Below are positions 36,901-49,658 of a DNA stretch of 64,000 bases, in pieces (position 1 is the stretch's first letter; the number at the start of each line of letters is the position of its first letter). The notes under the pieces are model-generated. The model searched no databases. It worked only from the letters and a program-made list of their open reading frames with translations, and was not told where the DNA came from. Source of the DNA: Aulostomus chinensis (Eukaryota; Chordata; Actinopteri; Syngnathiformes; Aulostomidae); assembly GCA_037954235.1 (NCBI GenBank), contig JBBMOA010000013.1, positions 19,928,501 through 19,992,500 of the forward strand, read 5' to 3'. Both the position numbers and the translations under genes were made by a program.

Positions 36901-39900
36901 AGTTAATCATTTCTGCTTGCAGATGCACAGATTTCTAATTTCTCTCATCCTCATGTGCAATGAGTTCATTAAACATTAATTTGATTCGAGTCACCTTTGA
37001 CTCAGTGAATTTAAAAGTGGCTGAAAGTTAGGCTGTTTATTCCCTCACTGCTTTCATATGAGCATTTAATAGAACATGTTTACATTATCTCCATAATTCC
37101 TGACTGTGTATTTGTAAGTCCCACCCCAGGGGAGGCTGAGAACCGTTGAGAATTCCTTGTGTACTAAATTAGTTCTCTCTTGACATTATAGGGCATAAGA
37201 AGAAAATACTGTCTAGTAATTGTCTTGGAAAGAACAAATGACTGCTAATAAACAAACATATGGCTATTGTACTTATACCCAGAGGGTCTGTTGAACTAAA
37301 AAAAAAAAGAAATCTGTCTAGATAAGTTTTAACTCTCAACCTGTCCAGAGTTTGTTAAAAAGATTTCCACCTAACTCTCTCATTTCATTCTAAATGCACA
37401 TTAACAGATTTTGGAAAGAGAAGAGTGTGAGAAGTTTTCGGTCAGACATCCAAATGAAAGAAAATCCCTCGAGACTTTCTCAAAGGGGAAGTTCCTGCTT
37501 TTTGAGTTTGATTAGGCTCCGCAGGCTTAAAGAAAAGTAAGCCGATTTCTTTAAGGAAACAGCGAAGATAGTCATTTTCTTCCACCCCACACCCCCTTTT
37601 TACTATGTAAAACCACAAATCTTAATCGCATAGTGATACTCGGGTTTTCTTTCTGACTTGAAGATAAAATAAATCTGAGAGCACATGCAGACAAGAACAC
37701 TGAACAGGTGTTACATGAAACAGTATCCAGCTTTTACTGTTTGGTGATGGAGTCGACCTCTATTCATTGTCATTCGGAGTATAACTCCATCTGAAAGGCT
37801 TAAAAGTACCCGGCTTGTCTCTTAGACAAAGACAAAACAAAAACACTGACCCAGGAAGTCATATGGCCACCAAAGTTTAGAAACATGTCAGGACTGAGCT
37901 GTGATTCCCTGGTAAGACAACAGCTCTGACTTAAGCCTCTTAAGCATTAGTAGACGATGCTGGAATGCAGATGTCTGCAAAGGGGGCCTATTATTTAAAA
38001 TCTTTTCATCATGCTGAAAGGGAGGGAAATGGCTTTGACGTTGAGAAGCTCATGAATAATGAATGCTGTTTCTATCAATGTATGTATAATTAATCACATC
38101 TCTACTAACTGGACCTCTGTGGAGACGGTAGGCCTGAGTGACATGGAGACACGTCTGGACTATTGTCTGTATCAGAAACAGTTGCACAAGCTGCAGTTTC
38201 CTATGTGGGGGGGGGGGGGGGTGAAACTCAGGTGGGACAGCTTTAGTGTGTTGGCATTTTTTTTTTTTACTCTATGAGAGTAGGGGTCGATTGTTTTGAG
38301 GAGAATGGCAAATATTTGTCGGATTTCACACAGGAAGGTAGGAAAAATCAGACGGAAACGCAAGCAGGAAGTGGTGTTTAGCTTGCTGTTTCATTGTGTT
38401 TGACACAAGATGTTATGTAGTTTGCTCTAAAAGCTCATCATATAATACATGGTCAAGGACAAAAGTGGTTTCATAATAACATTTGTGCACTCTAATTATT
38501 TTTCTATTCCGGCACAAACCTTACAATTCTTGCAGCCACAAGGACTGCAGGAACATGCAAACTGCAGTGCTGCAAGAACGCTTTTTAACACATTCTCTCT
38601 GCAGAATAATTCACTTTCACAACATGATTGATTCGCGAACAGGCTACTGGGTTTGGGGTGAGTTGATGGGTGATGAAGTGAAATGATGCAGAGAATGTGG
38701 CAGGTTATTTGTCACATGTGTACCCCTCTGTCACAATTGATCGTATATAATTTGAGTTTGCAGGGGAGCCAGTTGATATTAAATGGTAATAACTCTCTGT
38801 ATTCATCATGGCAGCCCCCTAGCAGGCAGAAATAGAAAATGTAATCTCATCCACAACTATGGCTATGCCTCGGGCACTCTTTCACCCTTTTTACCACTGA
38901 TCCTCCCTAAGGGGCCCTGCCCTCTCCAAAGGAAGAGGGAAATCTATAAACTAGCAGATGGCCGAGGATCTATGGGAAATTCTGTAATTGGTAAGGTGGC
39001 ATAGTCGTCAATGCTTAGGGCAGAGGAGTAAGAGGTGCAGGGTTATGGCCGCTCAGGGCTGAAGATGGTCTTTTTCTTCTTGCTACGTAAACAAAATATA
39101 AACCTACTTCAAACAAGGGCATTGGAATTCCTGTCTTTGTCATGGGTGTCACACAAACTATGTCAGCTGCTTAGAGGCACTGCTGGGTGCTGACCCGGGG
39201 GTGAGGTGGCCCGCTTTCAGCGCATCACTGCAAGCCAGGGATTGTGGAAGCTCTGCTTTTGAAGGAACGTTTCTAGAAAGAGTCTGTGTGTGCAAAAATG
39301 TGAGTGTGCAAGAAACTCAGTGCAAACTATTCTATTTATGAACTATCATTGTTTTTGCTCTTTTTTTTTTGGTGCATCAAAACATTTTGCATGCTTGCCT
39401 GAGGTGGCTTTTGCCTTTTAAAAAAAGAATAATAATTTGCACGTTGGCAGCTGAAAAATCTTCGATTAAGTTGAGAAGTATAACAAAAAATAAATCAAGA
39501 AAGTAGAAACTTTTCCCGTTTCAAGTTGGTTGTGATTTGAAGCGAATGTGACGGCAAAAACAGCAACTCAAAGACATGACTGATGTGCATTAGTGGTAAC
39601 TTTAGATAGTCCTTGATTAATACACTGTTATCCAATCAGAATTCTGCCAGTGACAGTAAACTTGCATTAATTAATATGCTTCAATATGAGCTTTGACACG
39701 GACTGCGTGGATGAGGAAATGAAGCAGCTTGTCTGGCTCTGTAAGAGGAAGGAGAGACAGACAGAAACTCTGCTTATCTGTCTGAACCAAGCTCATAATA
39801 TTCAGTAATAGATGGAAGCATGCATAAATTAACATTTTCAATTGCACATTTTCCAAAATATTCAAAACAATTTTGCAGTATGTTTGAATGGAAAATCGCC

Positions 39901-40313
39901 CATCATCACAGCGAAGCCTTGTCTCAAGCACAGAAATACATGTTTCTCTGATCCCTCCAACAAAATTACATGAGGGCAATATGTTCATCTGTAAACTGGC
40001 AATGACCTCCCTTAACTGTCCTCTCATCCCTATTCCGCTGCTCTATTCCACTATTTTGTTAGCTACCAAACGCAGCAAAAATAATGAGCTTTTTGCAAAT
40101 GTTTAATTGCAGTTGGCTTCCCCTGTAAACGTCCCTCTCCTTCCCGTCTTCCCCTCCTTAAGCAATGGGATATCAATAACAGGGAATATTATGTATAATA
40201 TTTCCTTCCTGGACCAAGGGGAGTCCATGAGGGAGGTGCAGCAACAATAAACAAAGACTGAGGATGAACCTCCTGACTGTTTCAACCCAGAATGAAGCAG
40301 CAAAATTTGATCT

Positions 40314-40471
40314 GACAGTTTTAATTGATTCTGTCTACTCTGTTGTTCTTTATGTTTAAATGGCAGAGTTTCAGTGTGGCAGTAAGAGCACTCTGTGTTC
40401 ACAACAAGCACGGCTGGATGTTCACTGTCAGCGAAATTGATGACATTACAGAGTTGCATCCATGACAGACA
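40314..40471. repeat. Diverged intronic duplication, copy 1
   Basis: Shares colinear blocks with 41809-41949: gacagtttt, then tctgtgttcacaacaagca (40392-40410; 19 of 19 identical), then tgatgacatta (40438-40448), then a 23-bp block ending tccatgacagaca (18 of 23 identical). Spacing between the first two blocks is near-identical in both copies. Copy 1 has about 19 extra bases between the second and third blocks. Origin unknown: an old repeat or a duplicated regulatory segment. Confidence 0.75.
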
Positions 40472-41808
40472 TAAAACACTCACTTCTGCAGCTGATCTTG
40501 CCTCTTTTTATTTTTTTCCATGATGCTTTAAGACACAATCCTCCTCCCTGCCCTGCTAGAATATCATCTCTAAACGTTACTTAAAGGGTTGATCAGGAAC
40601 AAAAAAAGATTTTCTTTATTTATACATTTTTTCCAAACGAAGATACTGCCTGGCAAAGGATTGTTTGTCAACATCACAGTATTCCATTCTGTTCTGTTCT
40701 ATTTTAAACTGCAATTTGTCATCTGTGAACATGAGGAGCAACAAAAGAAAACCGCTACCTATAAATTAAATGCGAGAACAGATTGGCGGGGCTACCGATC
40801 CATGCATCCTCTTTTAAAAAAAGAAAAATAGCATCCTATTAGTGCATGTTGCTACATCTGTCTATATTTTCATAGCTCGCTCCCCTGCTTAAACGTTCTA
40901 CTTTGTTGTATCCGCCTCAATAATACATACAGTTGGGCAGCTGTGACATATTTTTTCTCTCTCTTTCCCTCCTATCTCGATGACATCTGCAGAGCTTGTC
41001 GGGTGTTTACTGGTGTAACAACTGGTGTCTTCACCCCCCCAACACCACCACCCCCCCCCTTGTTTTTTTCTGATGCTCCCCATGCCCCCACACAATGAAT
41101 AAACTTGCATCCAGACTACAAAACCAATTGTCACGCCGGGAGGAAGGCAAATCAAATCTTACAGCAGCTACTAGGCAAGGAGATTGCTTTTCCTCTCAGC
41201 GGTAAAGGACCGAGTCCATCGTTGCTGTGCCACAGGTTTTAGTGGAGATGAAGGTGCAAAGGGTGAGAAGGGGAAAGCTACTAGGCCAGTTTCACCCATT
41301 TCCTCCAATCTTCCCCCATCCCTCCCCACCCCCCACCCCCCCCACTCCCTCTGACACTACCTATCAGTCACCCTGCGACACCAGAGACTACATTCCTCCC
41401 CACAGTCCTCCAGATGAAACGGAACAATAATTATGGGAATAGAGTAACTCCGGCCGCCAAACTGGGGCCGCTCGGATCACAACAACACATTGTCCAACCT
41501 GATTAAGTAGCCATTTGCGGCGTCCTCACTGTAGCTAAACGGGGCTCATGCTCTTGCCTGAAACTTGACCCCCGCAGCAAGATATATTGACATGTCCTCC
41601 ATTTTGAGGTCGGTCAGAAATGTGGGGGCAGACATTAAATTTCTTTACAGGAAGCAAGAGCTAATGCATCCAATTCCTCCCCAGAATAAGCAATCTGAGT
41701 GACTCATCGATGCCCAAGGTTATTCCCTCTCATATTGTTTATTTCCTTCAAGAATTTGATAAATAGAGGAACTGTGGTCATCTCCTTTGAAACATCTGAT
41801 TAATGAGT

Positions 41809-41949
41809 GACAGTTTTGTCAGCGCTGGATCGGAGTAGATGCTGAGCCAGATGGAATGCATTTTACTGTAGCATTAGGAGCGTTCTGTGTTCACAACAAG
41901 CATAGCAAACTGATGACATTAAAGGGTCGCGTCCATGACAGACACCAGA
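41809..41949. repeat. Diverged intronic duplication, copy 2
   Basis: Partner of 40314-40471 in the same orientation, about 1.5 kb downstream; the identical 19-bp block is at 41884-41902 and tgatgacatta at 41911-41921. Confidence 0.75.
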
Positions 41950-44400
41950 CACCATGATTGGGATTTCCATTTTTATATTAATTGGTGAATGATGGAAGCC
42001 TCCTTTTTACTTGTACCTTAAGAGATGTCTGAGAGAATTGCATTAAGGAAAGTGTACTTCCATTACAGGACCGGAACAGCTTGAGAGCCGGGGTGCACTG
42101 CTGTCCTCTCCGGGTCATACTCACACAAAACCTACCATCCAAAGCAATTATAGGCAGCAGCTGAAGTGACATTCTCAAGAAATGTTCTGTGTTGTCTTTT
42201 AAATGATGTTTTCCTCATCTCGCATTTTCATCAGTCCGTCGCTGCACGTGTGCAGCACCTGTAGGAGGGGCGGCGGATGTGCGTTCATGGGACAAAAGGC
42301 GACTCACCTAACATCTGAACTGTATTTCTGATGAGGCTTGGCTGTGACTCATTCACACAGCAGCACATTCTAGCTCCTGTAGCATAATTTATAGTCATTA
42401 AATAATGTGTTAATATTTAATTTATGATGCATCAGAGCTGCAGTGGGGTGCTACTGCTGTGACTTTTGATATTTAGTGGAGTCAAGCTGAACAAGAACCA
42501 AAGGAGTCAGGAGTACAATAAGAGAACAAACACGGTGTGCTCCAAATTAGGGCCTAATTATCTGCTCTGTAGTAATGAGTTAAAGTTTAATGAGGGGTAA
42601 GTGGTAAAAAAAAAAAAAAAAAAGAGGAGAAATGAAATGATAACCTTCAGCGCAAACACATTGCATCATAATTTAACGTCGTGCCCTTGCGTTGATGCTA
42701 ATCATCAGGCAGTTTCAAGCAAAAAATAATGAAGATTAAAGGTGATGAGATGGCAAATTTGAGCTGATGGTTGAAAAGTGTCCTATTTGAGAAAAGTCAA
42801 TCTGTTAAAGGCCCTGTGAAACAGATGTTCCAGTGCTATTTGTTTGCACATATTGACATGTTTCCGGAAAGATGATTAAAACTAATTTTGACTGTGTGCT
42901 CCTTCAGACTTTCCAAATGTTATTGGACCAATTGCTGTAGTGAATGAGTCATTTTGCTGAAGTTTTGTAATGATGAAAACAATTTATCTACCGTTTTATG
43001 ACTTCTTTTTCACAGTGTAAGTCTTTGGGGAAAAGTCTTTAGGGGCTGCAGTTCATCACATGAGAAGGGAAGGGGTATAAAAATCAGAGGAAGAATTTTC
43101 ATTGGATACACCTCTGAGTGGAGGATGAGTCATCAAATGTTTGAATTGTCTTTCTATAGGAATAAAAATGGCAGGGATGGTGTAAAATACTTTGACGTAT
43201 TGACTTGTATTTGGCATACATCAAGAGACACAGGAACTATGAGAAAAGGGACATGCAAAACTGTGCAAAATGCCTTTTTTTCCCGTTTCATTTTCAAACT
43301 TAAAACATATCAAATCTGAACAGATCTCCTTTCAACATGCTGAAATATGAGCTGTTTGCTGGAGGTAAACACCACACACTGTGATATGCAAATCGAACTT
43401 GTATTTATTTATTTAAAAATACCCAAGAAGACTGGGACTAATGTTTGACATTTCTTCTGCTGCCCTGTCAGATTCCTTTTGCGTTGTGGTTTTACCTCCA
43501 AACAAACTCCGAGCATTTCCACAAGGTCCATTCCCATTAACATCCAATTAGCGTGTGCACAGAGAGTTGAAATCCAAATCTGTTTGGTCACCGTGTATCG
43601 TAGCTGCACGCGGCTGCAGCTTCCTCAACAGCAGGCCTGTGTCAAACGTGCAGCTCACTTGATAATCAACAACTGTGCTCCAGTGCCTGCATTAACCTTT
43701 CTTATCATCCGGGTGATTTTTTTTTTTTCAGCAGGGCTTTGATTCTGGTACTGTAGCCTTCCCTCGGAAGTTGGCCGTTGACTCACAGCTTTTATCAGGA
43801 TACAATATCTGCACCGTGGAATGTTAAGTGAAGGCTCTGCTTTCTCTCTGCAGAGAACACCTACATCTTATCAAACTTTGTCGAAAGGGTCATATCCAGC
43901 CCTTTCACCAGCTGGGAAAGTCTTGTGAAAGACTTTGATAGCCTTTGGCCTGCTGACGCCTTACCTAGCATGAGTTGATGCTTGGCAGATGCAGGAGGGG
44001 CTACCTGGTCAATGTAAACTAACTGCCCAGCCCATGTGTACTTACTTATCAGACATTCTCCTTGCTAAATAAATGTTGAAAAAATGAATGTAGGATGCCT
44101 TTGAACTGTGTTCTCTAATGTGGGTCAGAGATCTATCGTATGCATATTCTGAAAGTCTTTTCATCTGCAATTGCGGAGTTAAGATTCCCCTGGTACACTC
44201 TTAATTCCATCTACTTCTCTTGCAGTTATTTATTTAATAATTCTACATTAATGTCTACTCAAACATGGTAAAAAGTAAAGAGTTCAGAGAAGAAGGGGGG
44301 AAAAAAAGGAAACTTTTCTTCTGCTTCTTCTTCTATCTGCGAGATAGTCTGTCCTCTCTAATGACTCCATTTTAAAGATGGTGGGCTGACCAGCAGCGGA

Positions 44401-44415
44401 GGGAGGGAGGGAGGG
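44401..44415 (+). other. G-quadruplex motif upstream of the 59-nt pcdh19 exon
   Basis: GGGAGGGAGGGAGGG: four G-triplets with single-base loops, the strongest class of predicted quadruplex. It sits within a purine-rich block (44391-44450), 300 nt before the acceptor of the small exon, on the transcribed-identical strand, so the pre-mRNA would also carry it. Confidence 0.8.
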
Positions 44416-44715
44416 ATAGAGAGCGGGAGGGTGAAGAGGAGGAGAGAGGCTATGCTCACTGCAGCACTCTCCTCAGCTCTCAGCTCCCAGTCAGCCTCTG
44501 TGTGTGTGCTTTGAAAGAGAATAGGATTCAACCCTTTGAAAGCTGAAGCTGCTCACCCGGTCCTTTGTGTAAAATAACATTTCTACTGAAAGCCAATTAC
44601 TGTAACATTATTTTAGTTTCTTCTGCTATTAAAAGTACCTTCTCTCTGCCCCCCCTTTCATCCCTCAACCACAACCTTCCCACTCACTTCCCACCCCCTC
44701 ACTGTTTTGTTACAG

Positions 44716-44774
44716 ACGGAGAATTATTCAATTGACTCCAGTTACGTGAACAGCAGAGCCCACCTCATTAAAAG
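44716..44774 (+). CDS. pcdh19: Protocadherin-19, 59-nt cytoplasmic microexon-like exon (human exon 4 equivalent)
   Basis: Encodes residues 826-844 (TENYSIDSSYVNSRAHLIK) plus two bases of codon 845. The human counterpart reads TENYSFDSNYVNSRAHLIK, so 17 of 19 residues agree. The acceptor is strong (pyrimidine-rich tract ending gttacag) and the donor is AAAAG|gtatgt at 44775. It starts in phase 0 after Glu825 and passes phase 2 to the next exon. Because 59 is not a multiple of three, skipping it would shift the frame of the following exon, so inclusion should be needed for a full tail. It is too short for normal ORF detection and was found by homology and splice sites. Confidence 0.95.
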
Positions 44775-46464
44775 GTATGTCTTGATTAGGAATTGTTGCA
44801 TGCACCTTGCTATCTGTAATTGTTTTATCTAATGAGAGCTGAGCTGTTCTCTTTGCACATTGTGTTTTTGCATGTTTTTATCCACTATAATGAGAGAATT
44901 ACGTTTTAGGATAAAAAGAATCACTTGATAATGCATTCAATTCTTGAAATTAGCCACACACAAAAAGAAAACATACCTTTAGATTGAAAGATTACACGCA
45001 GCAGCGGGGTCTGCGGGTAAGGATTTTCATGTTCACAGTATAACTTAATGTAAGTCATTAGAAACACGCGGCTTTAATTGCGTCATATTGTGGATTAAAT
45101 TGTCTTTTCAATTATTTAGCGATTTCTCAAACTGTCCTCCAAGTAAGCCATTACACGATTAACTGTTTACTTCAAAAAATTCCAACTGAAGAAGCGGAAA
45201 AAGTGCAGACATCTGCTTGAACAAGGATATTAGAAGAGTTTGTGGGAATGCAGGGTTAGGTGGTGGGACGGACGGACGGACGGGGGGGGGGGGGGTCATG
45301 ATAATTCCCTTCAACCGGAGAGCTGTAGAGAACCAGGCTTACTTCTAAAACTACAATCCTCTTTCCTTTTTTTTTTCACCTGCAGCGATGGAACAATCCA
45401 GGCTGTTTTCTCTGTGTTTGAGGCCATCCCGGCCTTTTGAAACCCCATTATGGCAATTTCCCCCCCCAAAAGATTTTCAGCATTAATGTAAACAAAGAGC
45501 ATTCAAGTGTGGGCCTCTGCAGCATACTACAAAGAAATCCCCCCAGGAGCCAGGAGCCTATGGTCTGGGACAGGTGCAATTACAGTGATAACATCAGAGA
45601 GCCAACATTACCCTCCACTGCAGTCCTCCCTCCCAGGATGGGGAATGTTAGGCCTGCACTGAGGAATGCAGCTACCTTGTATTGTCCTTCACTTTTTGTT
45701 TCCTCCTCCTTTTTTTTGTTTGCGCACTTTAGTTTACGCTCATTTTCTCCTCTCCGTCTATCTTTCTTTCTAAAACTGAATTCTCTCCCTACATGAACTC
45801 ATTCCCTCTCTTGCAAGAACACATGTTCATATATTCATCCCTATTTAGTGTTGTTTGTAAAGGGGAATTTGTTCCAGTGGGATGAAAATCAAATGAAGGG
45901 AAATCACACTGTTATTGTGCAGCTGTTGATTGTTCCCCCCTCCCTCTTTATTGACTGTGAGCCCCAAACAAGACAGATGCTCAGTTTGCATGCTTCCAGC
46001 GTTTCCGACATCCATCTTCCTTCCAGGAATTCCTGATTACTGCAGTATTTGTTTGATTGAAGTGAGTGAGTGCCTCCTGTTTGCTCAAGATGTCCTTGAA
46101 GTCAGTGCATCCATCCAAAATGTCCCCGTCTGAAACACACCATAGCAGCCGCGATGTCCTGCCCCCTCAATAGATTTAAACCTGCCTCAGTAGATTTATT
46201 TCTACTTTACTCAAAGTTTAGAAGTTGGAAGGAGGCTTTGCAGACTTTTTCCTAAAACAAATTACGATTTACTACGTGAAAATGGAACACATAAAAAGGC
46301 AGCGGAGGGCAGAAGAAGGACATAAAAAGGGACAGAGAGGAAAAAAAAAAGACGGACAACTCGTCACAAACCATCAGAGACGAGGGAAGAAGGAGAACAT
46401 GTGAGGGAAGATGATGTGACAGTTAATCAACATTTCCCTCTCCTCCCTCCTGGCCCCCATGTAG
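44775..46464 (+). other. pcdh19: 1.69-kb pcdh19 intron
   Basis: Donor gtatgt; acceptor preceded by a long pyrimidine tract (cctctcctccctcctggccc) ending catgtag. It contains a GACG/poly-G tract near 45268-45295 and no coding signal; apparent ORFs here lack conserved motifs. Confidence 0.9.
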
Positions 46465-46637
46465 CACATCGACATTCAAGGACCTGGAGGGGAACAGTCT
46501 GAAGGACAGCGGCCACGAGGAGAGCGACCAGACTGATAGTGAACATGATGTCCAGAGAGGACACTATGTCGACACGGCTGTCAATGACGTGCTGAACATG
46601 ACTGTCCCCCCCAATGTTTGCCAGCTGCCAGAGCACG
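46465..46637 (+). CDS. pcdh19: Protocadherin-19, cytoplasmic exon (human exon 5 equivalent)
   Basis: The first base completes Ser845, then 57 codons (846-902), and the final G begins codon 903. The peptide begins TSTFKDLEGNSLKDSGHEES and continues DQTDSEHDVQRGHY, closely matching the human tail. It contains the second conserved cytoplasmic motif of delta protocadherins (DSGHEESDQTDS). The last residues QLPEH align with human QMPDH, where the next codon is Asp, consistent with the G left over here. The donor is G|gtaaga at 46638, followed within 10 nt by a long TG repeat. A run of seven C lies in the coding sequence (residues TVPPN). The C-terminal exon, which in relatives carries the WAVE-complex-binding FxTFGK-type motif, is not in the window. 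Confidence 0.96.
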
Positions 46638-46644
46638 GTAAGAA

Positions 46645-46646
<2 letters not shown>

Positions 46647-46694
<48 letters not shown>
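46647..46694. repeat. (TG)n microsatellite abutting the pcdh19 exon 5 donor
   Basis: 24 uninterrupted TG units beginning 9 nt into the intron (donor G at 46638). Confidence 0.98.
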
Positions 46695-46695
<1 letters not shown>

Positions 46696-47227
46696 ATGAT
46701 TGCAACATCTTTTGGGATATGTTATTTTTTTATTTTTTGCTTTTTTTCCAAGCTGAGTCTGTTTATATGCACCGGAGCATCTTTTAAAGAGTAATATGCC
46801 CATTGTGAGCCTCAGATGTGCACGTATGAATAACATCACCTTTTTTTAAAATTTTGTTCTTGTCTTTGATGTCCTGCTGGGGCAGCTAATGTGCAGGATC
46901 TGTGACAACTAAGGCTGCACTTTGATACAAGCTTAGGCAACATTATTGACTGATAGTAGCTATGTCGGCTCTTGAAGGAAGGCTGACTTCAGATGTGCTT
47001 GAATGGCAGCAATTAGACTCACAAAGGTAGAAGGTGGAAATCTACATATCTCCACATGCCCTCATCCATTATTCAGTGGGATCATTTAGCAGAATTAATG
47101 TTGATGTTTCATTTCTGACTCACCGTTTAAAAAGACATCCACTTGGTTGGCAGAAGTCAGTGTAAAGGGTCATGTTAATTCTTAACTACTGCCAGTCAGA
47201 CTGAGGGGACAGTGGGTCAGTAGGAGA

Positions 47228-47290
47228 CAGAGGGAGAGAGAGAGAGAAAGAGAGAGCGAGGGAGAGAAAGAGAGAGAGAGAGGGAGGGAG
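47228..47290. repeat. (GA)n imperfect purine tract
   Basis: Imperfect GA/GGGA repeat. Confidence 0.93.
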
Positions 47291-49617
47291 ATCAGGATGA
47301 AGCTATCTAGAGCAGATCCGGATGTTATTATGCATCTGAGGGTATTTACGAAGCTCGGAGGAAACACCACAGGTGCAAAGGCTCAGCAGAGCAGGAGCAT
47401 CATGCATGTGGAAACTGAAGACATTCTAGGGTGACCCCGCAATGGCAATCTTATTCTGAGTGGGGGGTGGGGCATCGGACATTTTGTCTCAAAAGCACAC
47501 CTTCGAGGACAACATATTCATGAGGTCACTCGCTCTACCCGAGCTCCAATTTGGGAACTTGTGCCAAGTTTCCTCCATCAGTTGATGTCGACATGACGCT
47601 GGCTCCGTGCACTTCCTCCTGAACTCATAGAGAAAATAAATTTTAATGATGAAGAGATAAAAGTCTCCTTTATAAACATGCATTAAGGAATAATGTGAGA
47701 TTTTAAAAATTTCTTTATGTATCTATTTTATGTCGTCAAGTTTTTTTCTGTTTGATTTTTACCAGCGGACTATTTTTATTACTGGAAGTCTGTGGATGTG
47801 TCATAAATGTTTAGGGCTTTATTTGCCTGTTTTGTACCAAACATATTTAACACCAGATGCTTTTACTCGGAGCGAGTCGATAATTAACAATAAAAAGTTA
47901 AATTGCTGACTGTTTGTTGCAGCTGTAATTACTTCTCAATCGTCCAAAAAAACTCTCCTGCCTCTTAAAGAAATGCACGCTAACGCGCGGTGTAGTAGTG
48001 GGATCTCATTATCAGAGACAATTAGAAATGATGTACATTGAAGAATCTTACAAGTGGGGAGAGCTCTCGGAGGCCGTGTTTTTTTTTTTTTTTTTTCATT
48101 AGCACACCGATGATTGTATCTGTTGCAGCAAAATGGACGCGTGCCTCTTGAATGTTTAATGCAGCACCACATTGCTGGTAAATATAACAATAGGCTATTT
48201 CACAGTGCTGACCATTCTTTTAACCAGAACGAATAGATGATAACAAAGTATCTGTTTGGAATTACAATTAGGTGTTGTGTTATTGGCCCCCCCCCCCCAT
48301 CATAACAACCTGCTACGGACTCATTTTTGGCCGACAGTTTTCTTTGTTTTGTTCACTAATGACTAAACAAAATAGCTTTATTGGAAGTTTTTTCTGCCCT
48401 TTTCTTTTTTTGAGAGTAGTCAATCACACAATAATGAGAAACTGTTTATGATTATTTATTTATTTATTTTTTAAATTGACCAAAGATCCTAATGTGAACA
48501 CATTGAAAAAGGATAGACAAAAAATGCATGCGCATCCAAACCAGTTAGGGCAGGTGTGGAGCCGAATCCTGTGAAACGTTAAAAAGGAGAAGAAACAGCT
48601 TGCACACTGCAGGGCTCCAATTGATGTTCAGTGGAAAACATGTTTTTTTTTTCAAGCACCGTTACTCTTCATTAAGAGACAACTGAGGGGGCCATCTTTG
48701 ATAAAACCATATCACGATTGAACCACATGACCAAAATCAGTACCGTTACATAGGTAAGACACATTAAATACATTAACAAAGGAAGATGACAAAATAAGAT
48801 GAATAAATAGATATGGAGGTATCCAAACAGCCATAGCAAGTGTGCATGTTAACAGCGGAGAGGGCGAGGCTTAGCACAGTCCTTGTGAAATTACGTATTT
48901 GACTTTTTGGTCTGATAACGTTTGGAACGTCTAGAGGAGCCGTTGGATTAAGTTATTTATCCACATTCAATTTAGCAAAGTGCGAACCAGAAGTAGCAAA
49001 CTTCACTGGACAGAGTCTCTGGTGTTTGCAGTTTTAATTGATATGTACTATAAGCAAGTCTGCTTGTCTAAAGTTAAAGTTTCATAATGAAATGGCACAG
49101 AAATGAAACTGCTCATCTATCCACTGATCTCAACGGTCTAATTTGATAGTTTAAGGGCAGGGAAAGCTGACAGAGATGGGTAGATCCGCTAAGACATGCA
49201 GCTGAATCTGTCTCTTTTGTTGTATAAGGATTTTACATCATCAAATTTTTTTTTTTTTTCCCGCGGGGTTCCTCATGAGAACACTATCTTCCTCATTTCC
49301 CTGCTTCATTTTCCTCTGTGACAACTCGCTGGAGTACAAAGGCAGAAATAGAACAGTTGAGGCTGGTACATGAGAACCGCAGTGGCAGCAGTCATACGAG
49401 GATGTGGTTTTACTTTGAGCTCATCTGTCTTAATTGACAAAAATGGACACAATGCGCTAGTTATGTTGAGTGAGTTGTCAGAAAACAAATACACATGTTC
49501 ACTTAACACACTTAGATGCCTTCTGGGAGAAACTCTTCTGCTGTTCCTCTCTTGCCATATAAACGCTGAAAACAAGTTGAGAGACTGTAATTGCCAAAGG
49601 ACAGTAAAACACCTGCA

Positions 49618-49620
<3 letters not shown>

Positions 49621-49657
<37 letters not shown>
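49621..49657. repeat. (AC)n microsatellite
   Basis: About 18 AC units. Confidence 0.97.

Positions 49658-49658
<1 letters not shown>

Larger units (their letters stand above)
19714..44715 (+). other. pcdh19: 25-kb pcdh19 intron
   Basis: 25,002 bp between the GAG|gtgaga donor and the gttacag acceptor, with no credible coding exon. It contains many TG/CA microsatellites, a compound TA/C/AC tract, a reverse-oriented tRNA-derived SINE (22279-22567), a MITE with target-site duplication (30600-30997), a diverged direct duplication (about 40314-40471 and 41809-41949), and a G-quadruplex-prone purine block near its 3' end (44401-44415). Large introns of neural cadherin genes often carry enhancers, but none can be named here. 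Confidence 0.9.
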
